Notes under the pieces: model-generated
Told to the model about the DNA's origin: nothing
Database searches by the model: none
Seen by the model: the letters and a program-made list of their open reading frames with translations, nothing else
Shown here: positions 1-6,691 of the stretch, piece by piece
Layout of the letters: each line of letters starts with the position of its first letter
How positions within the stretch are numbered: position 1 is the stretch's first letter
Position numbers and translations under genes: made by a program
Source of the DNA: JBLIKP01 sp047635375
GTDB taxonomy: Bacteria > Bacteroidota > Bacteroidia > Sphingobacteriales > Sphingobacteriaceae
DNA length: 10,244 nt
Reading direction: 5' to 3'
Assembly (NCBI GenBank): GCA_047635375.1
Contig: JBLIKP010000084.1
Location: 1-10,244, forward strand

Positions 1-2
1 GA

Positions 3-623
3 AAATCACCAAATCCGGTTAACCTAAAAATGGAATCCATGCGTTTATTGTTTTCAAAAAACCGAACGCTTTTCATCCGTGCAGATTACGTAAAAGAAAT
101 CATGGCCGCAGTGCAATTCGCTGACGAAATGGGAGTGAAAATGGTAATCGCTGGTGGTGAAGATGCTCATCTTGCAACGGATCTCCTGAAATCAAAAAAC
201 ATTGCGGTAATCCTAACACCACTTCACAGTCTTCCAAACAACGACGATGATGACGTGGCCCTACCTTACAAAAGAGCTAAGTTACTGCAAGATGCGGGAG
301 TACTTTTCTGTCTTTCAGTAGGGGATTTTTGGCAACAAAGGAATCTGCCATTTCAAGCAGGTACTGCCGTTGCTTATGGCTTGACCAAAGAACAAGCCCT
401 TCAAGCTATAACTTTAAATACCGCAAAAATCTTAAGCATAGATGGCTCTGTAGGTTCACTTAAAGTTGGAAAAGAGGCAACTCTAATTATATCTGAAGGC
501 GATATTTTGGATATGAGAACATCCAATGTAACCCATGCATTTATCTCAGGGAGGCAAATCGACTTGAACAACAAGCAAAAAGACCTTTACAACAAGTTCA
601 AAGACAAATACAACAATCAATAA
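3..623 (+). CDS. C-terminal part of an imidazolonepropionase-like amidohydrolase (5' end outside window)
   Basis: This is the C-terminal part of a metal-dependent amidohydrolase of the imidazolonepropionase-related group. The reading frame stays open to the left edge (K-S-P-N-P-V-N-L-K precedes the first ATG at 30), so that ATG is internal and the gene is cut by the window. Visible landmarks are the GGEDAH segment, the block RNLPFQAGTAVAYGLT (typical of the last barrel strand and following helix of this family), TLNTAKIL, and the closing beta-sandwich segment VGSLKVGKEATLIISEGDILDM. The metal-binding histidines expected near the N-terminus lie outside. The Asp in SVGDFW may be the conserved barrel aspartate, but I cannot confirm the alignment. 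The substrate is unknown; Bacteroidota carry several such secreted or periplasmic amidohydrolases. A hairpin terminator follows 15 bases after the stop. Confidence 0.85.
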   Translation, partial: KSPNPVNLKMESMRLLFSKNRTLFIRADYVKEIMAAVQFADEMGVKMVIAGGEDAHLATDLLKSKNIAVILTPLHSLPNNDDDDVALPYKRAKLLQDAGVLFCLSVGDFWQQRNLPFQAGTAVAYGLTKEQALQAITLNTAKILSIDGSVGSLKVGKEATLIISEGDILDMRTSNVTHAFISGRQIDLNNKQKDLYNKFKDKYNNQ

Positions 624-637
624 AAAATTGAATGCAA

Positions 638-667
638 AAGCCGACTCGTTTGAGTCGGCTTTTTTTA
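638..667 (+). terminator. Intrinsic terminator after the amidohydrolase gene, possibly bidirectional
   Basis: A perfect nine-pair stem, AGCCGACTC with GAGTCGGCT, closes a GTTT loop and is followed by seven T residues on the plus strand. Flanking A's extend the stem. On the minus strand the same stem is followed by TTTT, so it may also stop transcripts of the minus-strand gene that ends at 821, which has no other hairpin of its own. Confidence 0.9.
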
Positions 668-678
668 TGTCAAAAGTT

Positions 679-686
679 TACCTTTG
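679..686 (+). promoter_or_regulatory. -7 element (TACCTTTG) in repeat copy A
   Basis: TACCTTTG matches the Bacteroidota -7 consensus TAnnTTTG exactly and is identical to the element in front of the intact sulfotransferase gene. No clear -33 TTTG is present, because the terminator hairpin occupies that region. If active, it would transcribe the broken remnant and then run antisense into the 3' end of the minus-strand gene at 821-3136. Confidence 0.45.
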
Positions 687-690
687 AAGC

Positions 691-787
691 GTGAATCAAG
701 CTAAAAAACCTCCATTATTTTTCCATTTAGGGATAGAACGCACAGGAACTAAATAAATTCAAGATTTAGTTTTTCTCCTTTTAAGGG
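691..787 (+). pseudogene. Truncated remnant of a sulfotransferase gene start
   Basis: From GTG at 691 the frame reads like the first 20 residues of the intact sulfotransferase at 3364, including the PAPS-loop start HLGIERTGT, with Glu5 replaced by Lys. The frame then hits TAA at 754. Beyond the stop the same frame still reads I-Q-D-L-V-F, the counterpart of L-Q-D-L-V-F in the intact protein, but with different synonymous codons, and then frameshifts. The remaining ~250 codons are absent. The synonymous differences suggest that this part once evolved as a coding sequence or came from a diverged relative, instead of being a fresh copy of the neighbour. I see no sign that it encodes a functional product. 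Confidence 0.8.
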
Positions 788-820
788 AAACCAATGCTAT
801 CGTAGCTTTTTCATAAAAAC

Positions 821-3136
821 CTACCCCTTAATAAACCTATCCCAATTTGTCTTTCCATTGACATTGACTTGGATGAGGTAGACGCCTTTATTTAACGCGT
901 CTAAATTTAAAGTGTGCGATGATTTTGGCATTAACTTTTCAGAAAGAATTGCCTGACCCGCTATTGTGAATATTTGAATTTCACCATGCTTAATTGGAGC
1001 GGTAAAATTGATGTTTAGTGTGTTTTGAACAGGATTTGGAAATAGTGTATAGGGAGATGTTTCTTCTCTATTTTGATTCACAAAGGTGGGTAGTTCCTCT
1101 ACTACATTAATAGTGACCAAGGCATTCCTGCAATTTTCTGCGATATCACAGGCGGTATATAAAAACGATTCTTTTCCAATAAAACTTGGATGAGCATTGT
1201 AGACAACTTGCTGGCTGTCTGAGGTGAGGGATATTAACCCATTTGCTGGAGATGAGTTAAGTTTTAAATACAACGAGTCATTTTCTGGGTCAAAATCATT
1301 CTTAAGCACATCAAGGGTAGATTCTTTCCCTGGTAACACTGAAAAAATATCATTTTCTAGAATTGGGGCACTGTTTGGTGGAGGTACAAAATCAATATTA
1401 ACAGAACCTATCCTACAGCTGTCCTCTTCATCGCATACCTCATATATAAGTCTAATGGTTTTCTCCGTCGTTTTTTTAGTTAATATTTTAATTCGACCGT
1501 CTTTAAAAAGGGCGTACTCCCCATACTCATCCTTCCAATGCCTAAACCAATTCAACCTAATTTGATCGCCATCGGGTGAATAATCGTTGTCAAAAAGATT
1601 TAGCTCGATTATTTGGTCTGTTCCTAATAAAGAATCTGGAAACGTAAAAAAATCTTCTTGGGCAACTGGGTGCATATTAGCTTTTTCCTTTATCCTAAAA
1701 TTGATGATAGCTGTATCGCACAGCCCTTTATGGCATAAAGAATAAACGAGTGAATCAAACCCAAAAAAATCTTGGTCTGGAGTATATTCTATCTCCAGGT
1801 TAGTTGGCAAAATTACGACATCACCATTGGACGGACTTTGAATTATTTTAATACTTAGATTTTTCCTTTGACCAGTTGGGTACTTATCATTTTCTACTGG
1901 AAGAAAAGTTTCTTTTGTGTTTTTATGACCAATAAAATTATCTGAAACACCTTCTAGTTTTCTGTCAAACGCCTTGTCTAACAATATTTTAGCTCTTGTT
2001 CCAAATTTAGGGTCACTCCCAATGGTTCTTATATCTTGCCCAACTATATAAAGGTAACCCTTGTAATAAGCGTAATCGGAGATGCGGCCAAAAACTATTT
2101 CTTCATTAAAAAGTTTCCATTGCTCATCTTGATAAAGATATAGTTTACTACCGATTGGAATAATTGGAGCTGTCGAATCCTTTTTATTCCTGTCTTCCAT
2201 ATAAGTTTGAAAAATCGAATTGTTGGCATACATAACCCGACGGGCATAAAACAATTGATTAGGTGCGCCAATAGACTTCCACTTTTCATTATTATTGGAT
2301 TTTGTCTGCACATATTGAAAAGAATCTATTTCTACCGAATCAGGATCTGAACCAAAGGTGGTGTAGTCATAAGTTCTTGAGAATTTTCCAAAGGGTGTTT
2401 CAATTAAGTCAGTATATCCAAATCCTTTAGTAACCGACTTGTCCTGAATCCATCCAGTGTCTGTTAAAATGGCAATACCCTCTAATTGGTTTAAAGGATT
2501 TCCGTTTTTATCAAACTTATCTGCCTTTCTAAAAACATGACCAAAAGCCTTGAGGGTATCATTGGTGACTACTGGAGTCACAATTGGAGTTCCTACAGGA
2601 TAGCCTCGACTCTCATCAGTTAAATGCGTCCGCTGCCACATATTATTCGCAAAGAATAAAATATCCTCTTGGCTATTATTCAACTCAAATGAAGCTCTAA
2701 TATATATGGTATCCTTAAAAACGGTGAAATTTGAAATTGCTCCAAAAGCTCTTCTTTCGGCTATTAAAGTAAATTCCTGTCCGTCAAACTTGAAAATCCC
2801 ACTATTTTGGGAGGTAAGACCAGTCCTGCCTTCTCTTACACTAATATAAAGACTCCCATTTCTTACCAACATTGCCTCAATATCACCCTCATACCCTTGT
2901 TCCATAAGCCCGTGAATCAGCCTAGTATTTTCACCATCGGTTGCCAAAAAATTACTTCTAAAGGATCCCTCTCTACTATACCTAAAGCCCCCAAAATATA
3001 ATTCTCCTTGAAACTCTTCAACAACATCTCCTACCAAATCAATATCAAGACCTAAAAGTTCCCATTTGGGATTTTGTGCTTGATGAAATAAGGGAAAAGC
3101 GGAGATTAACAGAAATAAAAGGGATATTATTTTCAT
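821..3136 (-). CDS. Secreted T9SS cargo protein with beta-propeller-like N-terminus and three Ig-like domains
   Basis: This 771-residue protein starts with a signal peptide (residues 1-20, cleavage likely after HQA). Residues ~25-385 hold repeated short strands such as GELYFGG, NGSLYISV, KDTIYIR and KLYLYQDEQW, suggesting a beta-propeller-like fold. Three bacterial Ig-like (Big_9-type) domains follow at ~400-483, 488-584 and 588-679. They share NDxxPDGD or NDFDPEND-type turns (domains 2 and 3) and a Y-x-x-C...C motif with Cys468/473, 568/574 and 663/669. The end, from YTLFPNPVQN (697) to GVYLIQVNVNGK, is a T9SS type A sorting domain, so surface attachment or secretion is expected. No catalytic site is recognised; an adhesin or binding role is only a guess. 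The gene stands alone between two copies of a direct repeat. No convincing promoter motif was found upstream. Confidence 0.88.
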   Translation of the reverse strand: MKIISLLFLLISAFPLFHQAQNPKWELLGLDIDLVGDVVEEFQGELYFGGFRYSREGSFRSNFLATDGENTRLIHGLMEQGYEGDIEAMLVRNGSLYISVREGRTGLTSQNSGIFKFDGQEFTLIAERRAFGAISNFTVFKDTIYIRASFELNNSQEDILFFANNMWQRTHLTDESRGYPVGTPIVTPVVTNDTLKAFGHVFRKADKFDKNGNPLNQLEGIAILTDTGWIQDKSVTKGFGYTDLIETPFGKFSRTYDYTTFGSDPDSVEIDSFQYVQTKSNNNEKWKSIGAPNQLFYARRVMYANNSIFQTYMEDRNKKDSTAPIIPIGSKLYLYQDEQWKLFNEEIVFGRISDYAYYKGYLYIVGQDIRTIGSDPKFGTRAKILLDKAFDRKLEGVSDNFIGHKNTKETFLPVENDKYPTGQRKNLSIKIIQSPSNGDVVILPTNLEIEYTPDQDFFGFDSLVYSLCHKGLCDTAIINFRIKEKANMHPVAQEDFFTFPDSLLGTDQIIELNLFDNDYSPDGDQIRLNWFRHWKDEYGEYALFKDGRIKILTKKTTEKTIRLIYEVCDEEDSCRIGSVNIDFVPPPNSAPILENDIFSVLPGKESTLDVLKNDFDPENDSLYLKLNSSPANGLISLTSDSQQVVYNAHPSFIGKESFLYTACDIAENCRNALVTINVVEELPTFVNQNREETSPYTLFPNPVQNTLNINFTAPIKHGEIQIFTIAGQAILSEKLMPKSSHTLNLDALNKGVYLIQVNVNGKTNWDRFIKG

Positions 3137-3179
3137 GACTCAACGGGGAAAAAGTGTAGGTAATAAATTGAATTATATG

Positions 3180-3196
3180 CTAAAATACTATTTTAG
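3180..3196. repeat. 17-bp palindrome upstream of the T9SS cargo gene
   Basis: CTAAAATA-C-TATTTTAG is a perfect 8-bp inverted repeat around one base. It lies about 45 bases upstream of the minus-strand start at 3136, where an operator or promoter would sit. It has too little G+C for a terminator. An operator function is inference only. Confidence 0.5.
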
Positions 3197-3243
3197 ATTA
3201 AAGATTCAACCCTTTGCCCTCGAGTTATTCTAATAAAACCAAA

Positions 3244-3275
3244 TAAAAGAGTTGAAATTAATTTCACCTCTTTTA
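3244..3275. repeat. 32-bp near-perfect inverted repeat
   Basis: Two adjoining 16-base arms (3244-3259 and 3260-3275) are reverse complements with one mismatch (3252/3267). The sequence is TAAAAGAG-T-TGAAATT and its mirror. It lies between the minus-strand cargo gene start and the orphan terminator. It could be a large operator, a weak hairpin, or a remnant of whatever element brought in the cargo gene. Confidence 0.6.
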
Positions 3276-3311
3276 AAGTATTGGTGAATCCTGCCAAAAG
3301 ATCATAGTGAA

Positions 3312-3340
3312 AGCCGGCTAAAATGAGTCGGCTTTTTTTA
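3312..3340 (+). terminator. Orphan intrinsic terminator ahead of the sulfotransferase
   Basis: Arms AGCCGGCT (3312-3319) and AGTCGGCT (3326-3333) pair over eight positions with one G-U wobble, around loop AAAATG and followed by a run of T's. No plus-strand gene ends before it: the region to the left is the 5' end of a minus-strand gene. It therefore appears to be a displaced duplicate of the terminator at 638-667. It may insulate the sulfotransferase promoter from upstream transcription. Confidence 0.8.
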
Positions 3341-3351
3341 CGCCAAAAGTT

Positions 3352-3359
3352 TACCTTTG
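3352..3359 (+). promoter_or_regulatory. -7 element (TACCTTTG) of the sulfotransferase gene
   Basis: This is an exact match to the Bacteroidota -7 consensus TAnnTTTG, ending four bases before the GTG start at 3364. With the usual distance to the transcription start, the mRNA would begin at or within a few bases of the start codon, giving a leaderless or nearly leaderless message. The -33 position falls in the terminator hairpin and shows no TTTG. Confidence 0.5.
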
Positions 3360-3363
3360 AAGC

Positions 3364-4215
3364 GTGAATCAAGCTGAAAAACCTCCATTATTTTTCCATT
3401 TAGGGATAGAACGCACAGGGACTACATATCTGCAAGATCTTGTGTTCCCACATTTTAAGGGGATTACTTATTTTTATCGAACGACATATGAAACGCTAGA
3501 CAAGCATATAGATCAAGCTTCCGCCGAAAGTCAATTTCTATCGTTTGAATATAATCTTAATCAGCAGTTTTTAGGGGAGGTACCCCGTTTTGCTAGTCAA
3601 TTCCCGCATACTCGCCCAATAGTGGTTTTTAGACGTCAGCACAGCTGGCTCAGCTCCCAATTCAAACGATTCGTGAAGAATGGGAACCCGATAACCTTCG
3701 GTAAATTTTTCGACTTAGAAAAAAATGAAAGCCTTTATAAAAGGGAGGATTTGGTTTTCATGGATCGAATAAAGTTTTTAGAACAGCATTTTAAGTTTAA
3801 ACCCTTGGTGCTTTTCTACGATGATTTTGTAAAGGATAAGGAAGGATTTTTGAAAACCATATGCGATTATATTGGAGCAACCTTCAATCCCTCCGATGTC
3901 CAAAGGAAAACAAAGCATACCAGCTATAACACTAAACAACTAAAAGCCATAAATACGGTAGCAAAATTTGTAAATATCCGCAGAAAAAAACCATTTAATA
4001 ATGTCGTAGGAAATCTTACGGCAAGGTATTTAAAAGATGCCGTTCGATACCCCGTGCTTTTCGTGGCCAATTATCTCCCTGAATCATTTTTCAGCAAGGA
4101 CCCTTTAATTGATAAGGATTACCTGGAAAAAATAAAAGCATATTACCAACAAGACTGGGAGTCGTGCCGGGAATATGCTTTAAAAAATAATGCCGAACTT
4201 TTGACTAAAGCTTAA
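3364..4215 (+). CDS. Sulfotransferase family protein (PAPS-dependent, P-loop)
   Basis: This 283-residue protein looks like a soluble, cytoplasmic-type PAPS-dependent sulfotransferase, with no signal peptide seen. The 5'-phosphosulfate-binding loop is HLGIERTGTTYLQ (residues 12-24). The 3'-phosphate-binding segment is FRRQHSWLSSQFK (89-101), with the Arg and Ser pattern of the family. LVLFYDDFVKD (148-158), followed by a short helix ending DYIG, also fits bacterial sulfotransferases. The acceptor, perhaps a surface polysaccharide, cannot be told. The start is GTG; no ATG lies between it and the P-loop, so the start is well constrained. The last 11 bases overlap the 3' end of the convergent Omp28 gene, leaving no room for a conventional terminator. 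A broken copy of its first codons lies at 691. Confidence 0.87.
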   Translation: MNQAEKPPLFFHLGIERTGTTYLQDLVFPHFKGITYFYRTTYETLDKHIDQASAESQFLSFEYNLNQQFLGEVPRFASQFPHTRPIVVFRRQHSWLSSQFKRFVKNGNPITFGKFFDLEKNESLYKREDLVFMDRIKFLEQHFKFKPLVLFYDDFVKDKEGFLKTICDYIGATFNPSDVQRKTKHTSYNTKQLKAINTVAKFVNIRRKKPFNNVVGNLTARYLKDAVRYPVLFVANYLPESFFSKDPLIDKDYLEKIKAYYQQDWESCREYALKNNAELLTKA

Positions 4216-5065
4216 TTTTAGCTGCTTGAACAACTTCTTCTGTGGAAGCGTCTAATACGTAAGCTACAATTTCAACATTTTCATAAACCCACTCTTCATC
4301 TTTATTGATGGTATAGTTTTTATCAATAGTAGCTCCTGGCGCAACAACCGTCGCTGATAGTTCATCTCCAAATGTGGCGGAAATTGATTTTCTCAGCACG
4401 TGGTTATGCTGGTAATCAGCCTTATCGTAATCAAGGGTATCTGTATAAATTTTTTGCCAGCTAATAATATGGCTCTCCAATACATTTACCACTAATTTAT
4501 AGGAGGTTGGTCCTTCGTCAAGGTAATTCACCGAAACCTTCAGCTCAGCAGATTTTGAAGCCTCGGTATAGGTTGAGGTCATCTTAATATCCACAAGTGG
4601 AGGAGTTTCATCATTAATCATATCGGCTACAGCCGAGCCCCAAGCCCCGCGAGGCTGAACAATTTTCCCAGCACCGTCAACCTTCCGGCTAACCATACCC
4701 TGTGGTAATCCTACTGCAGATGCCTCGTAAAGCGCGTCAATATCTGTTCCAGCTGTAGTCCTAAAATCATAGGCGTATTTTCCTTCTGGATTAGATTTTG
4801 GCTTGGCAAAAAATCCAACATGAGTTCCTATTACAATCACGCGATCACCGTAAAGATCAACAAGGTTATCGGCTATGTCTGCCGCTTCCCAGCAATTCCC
4901 ACAAGTATGGCCTGTGAAATCTTCTATTAGGATGTTTCTTACTACTTCCTCAGTACCTCCGCCGGTGGTTCCACCAGTTTGGTAAGGCTCATCTATAATA
5001 TCGCATGACGACAAAAAGCCTAACCCTGCGGTTATTATAAGTCCGTTAAATATTCCTTTTCTCAT
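4205..5065 (-). CDS. Omp28-family outer-membrane lipoprotein with CxxC motif
   Basis: This is a 286-residue protein with a lipoprotein signal: a hydrophobic stretch, then FLSSC with the lipidated Cys at 21. A flexible Gly/Thr linker (GGTTGGGT, ~31-38) follows. NILIEDFTGHTCGNCWEAA (from 44) starts a thioredoxin-like domain, with Cys55 and Cys58 in a CGNC motif, and VGLPQG may supply the loop facing it. The C-terminal ~120 residues are beta-rich. This matches Omp28-related outer-membrane proteins of Bacteroidota, whose biochemical role is poorly known. No other cysteine is present in the mature chain. It is the last gene of the operon, starting three bases after the DUF6029 stop, and its 3' end overlaps the sulfotransferase gene. 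Confidence 0.88.
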   Translation of the reverse strand: MRKGIFNGLIITAGLGFLSSCDIIDEPYQTGGTTGGGTEEVVRNILIEDFTGHTCGNCWEAADIADNLVDLYGDRVIVIGTHVGFFAKPKSNPEGKYAYDFRTTAGTDIDALYEASAVGLPQGMVSRKVDGAGKIVQPRGAWGSAVADMINDETPPLVDIKMTSTYTEASKSAELKVSVNYLDEGPTSYKLVVNVLESHIISWQKIYTDTLDYDKADYQHNHVLRKSISATFGDELSATVVAPGATIDKNYTINKDEEWVYENVEIVAYVLDASTEEVVQAAKIKL

Positions 5066-5068
5066 TTC

Positions 5069-6691
5069 CTAAAAACTTGAAGTGATGTTAATGGTAAATC
5101 CGTTTGTCGCAGGCAATTGACGGCATACACCTCCAACACAAACAATTCCGGCACGTTGCTTTCCGTATCCCATGGCCACACGTGTAGTTCCAGTATTATA
5201 TCCAGCAGATCCCACTAAATAGTGAATCTTCTTTTTATCGTCTGGATTACCATAGTTATACTGATCTATAAAAGCAAAGAACCAATGGGGTGACACAGTA
5301 TATTCTAATAGACCCAACATCCAATTTCCTTGATCTTGTTTAGTTTGCATAAACTGCGCTTCACCTCGGATGGCATTTTTTGTATTGATTTTATAGGTTA
5401 AATCTACAACCCCAATATTAGCTTTTACAGGATCAAACCCAGTGGTAACCTCGATACGATTTTTGTCGTAAGAAATATTCAAATACTGGAAAGTACCCTT
5501 CCATTGCTTATTAAATTTCTTTTGAACCTCAATGTTAAAGTCTCTAAACAAAAGAATATCTCCCACGGTTAAGAATTCAGTTTCGTATTGTCTAGAAGCC
5601 GAATCCAACGCCTGCTCTGTAGTAGTCACCTGCGAAAAGTTAACGCCAATTAACGTCCCGTATTTTCCTCCCAATGCCGATTTACGCGGCAATTTATAAG
5701 TCACACCAGCTTGAACTGCCGATTCACCATTAGGTTGTGTACCGTAAGGGTAAAAAGCAGCCAATTGATAGGTATGCTGACGAGTAAAGGCTGGTAAATA
5801 ACTTAAAGTAAGCTCATTATTGGAAACGTTTCTGTCTGAGCGGAAATCCATATTATCCACTCGTTTAACGCCTAATGTGGTGCTAAACCCTTTTTGGGAA
5901 TAAGACCCCATTAAAGAAACGGCTTGTCCGTTATTATAGTTGTAATTATTGGATTGCGATGGATCGTTTACTTTAAATCCGTATTCAGCAGATAAAGAAA
6001 CACCACCCGAAATCATGTTAGCTCTTCCGCTAAATGCAGATACATTCTCCGGTAGATTCAAAAACGGATCCTTGTCCCGTTGGTACTTACTTACTACGCT
6101 TCCGCCAATAATCCAAGTCGAATTTATTTCAGCTAAAGATTCAAAAGCTTCATTAAGCTGTAGCTCAGCATCTAACCCACGCACTATTCCCTGTCCGTAG
6201 GAGAAGAAATTTCGTTGCTTTCCAATCATTCCCTTAAGGGTAAGTCCTGGAGCCGGCCGATACCGTACGTTAACTCCATCAACGGAATTATCAATTCCTA
6301 AGTTTCTGTCTTCGAATGCCCTAAAAATCATCCCACTTCCAAATTGGTCATAGAAATTACCGACAGTAAAATCAAATTCCTTAGTTGTATAAGTAGCAAA
6401 ACGATAGGTAATTCCAGATCCTTCATAATTAGGATCGAAACCAATTAATGGTTTTTGATAGGATTCGTATCTAACCCCAGCTCTAAAATTTCCTTTTCTA
6501 TATTCAATTCCCGCATAGGTGTTGGAACGAATTTTTTCAGGAACTTCTTCGGCACCAATTAAAGTGTCTTCGATATAATATTGACCGTCCATTTGAAAAT
6601 TTCCGGTAACCGAACCCATGTCCTGAGCTTCCGCCGTAAGGCAGGCCGCTCCGAAAAACAGGCCAAACAGGCTGCATTTTAACAATCTCAT
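5069..6691 (-). CDS. DUF6029-type outer-membrane beta-barrel protein
   Basis: This is a 540-residue protein with signal peptide 1-22 (TAEA-Q). The mature part is full of alternating amphipathic strands and ends in aromatic Phe (INITSSF), as outer-membrane barrels do. Features typical of DUF6029 proteins are the N-terminal stretch QYYIEDTLIGAEEVPEKIRSN (~37-57), NFYDQFGSGMIFRAFEDRNLGIDNSVDGV in the first third, and CVGGVCRQLPATNG near the end. The only cysteines of the mature chain are the pair 518/523 in that end motif. Function is unknown; an OM channel, assembly or scaffold role for the neighbouring Omp28 proteins is inference. Its ATG overlaps the TlpA stop as ATGA (translational coupling), and the Omp28 lipoprotein follows after three bases. 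Confidence 0.85.
   Translation of the reverse strand: MRLLKCSLFGLFFGAACLTAEAQDMGSVTGNFQMDGQYYIEDTLIGAEEVPEKIRSNTYAGIEYRKGNFRAGVRYESYQKPLIGFDPNYEGSGITYRFATYTTKEFDFTVGNFYDQFGSGMIFRAFEDRNLGIDNSVDGVNVRYRPAPGLTLKGMIGKQRNFFSYGQGIVRGLDAELQLNEAFESLAEINSTWIIGGSVVSKYQRDKDPFLNLPENVSAFSGRANMISGGVSLSAEYGFKVNDPSQSNNYNYNNGQAVSLMGSYSQKGFSTTLGVKRVDNMDFRSDRNVSNNELTLSYLPAFTRQHTYQLAAFYPYGTQPNGESAVQAGVTYKLPRKSALGGKYGTLIGVNFSQVTTTEQALDSASRQYETEFLTVGDILLFRDFNIEVQKKFNKQWKGTFQYLNISYDKNRIEVTTGFDPVKANIGVVDLTYKINTKNAIRGEAQFMQTKQDQGNWMLGLLEYTVSPHWFFAFIDQYNYGNPDDKKKIHYLVGSAGYNTGTTRVAMGYGKQRAGIVCVGGVCRQLPATNGFTINITSSF

Larger units (their letters stand above)
638..787 (+). repeat. Direct repeat copy A (terminator, promoter and start of a sulfotransferase gene)
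   Basis: This block matches 3311-3463 in the same orientation, offset about 2673 bases. Positions 671-746 match 3344-3419 with one mismatch (A at 703 against G). The terminator hairpin before this core is related but differs in loop and one stem base. After 746 the match drops to roughly two-thirds identity with one indel and ends near TTTTAAGGG. The pair flanks the 771-residue T9SS cargo gene. Confidence 0.88.
3311..3463 (+). repeat. Direct repeat copy B (terminator, promoter and start of the intact sulfotransferase)
   Basis: This is the partner of 638-787 in the same orientation. The first ~30 bases are a related terminator hairpin. Positions 3344-3419 match 671-746 with one mismatch. Similarity falls sharply beyond codon 20 of the sulfotransferase. 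Upstream of 3311 I see no similarity to the sequence upstream of copy A. Confidence 0.88.

Noticed and set aside
796..811. GCTA-TCG-TAGC followed by five T's, a possible plus-strand terminator
   Set aside because: The stem is only four base pairs and no intact plus-strand gene ends there; too weak to call.
1224..1565. Plus-strand 113-codon open frame
   Set aside because: It lies wholly inside the well-supported minus-strand T9SS cargo gene and its translation shows no domain or export signal.
2095..2313. Minus-strand 72-codon open frame
   Set aside because: It overlaps the cargo gene in another frame of the same strand and has no recognisable features.
638..3463. Insertion sequence or integron explanation for the repeat-flanked gene
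   Set aside because: No transposase or integrase, no terminal inverted repeats at both ends and no short target-site duplication seen; the flanking repeats are themselves gene-start sequence.
5949..6200. Plus-strand 83-codon open frame
   Set aside because: Antisense to the DUF6029 gene, with no supporting start signals or family resemblance.
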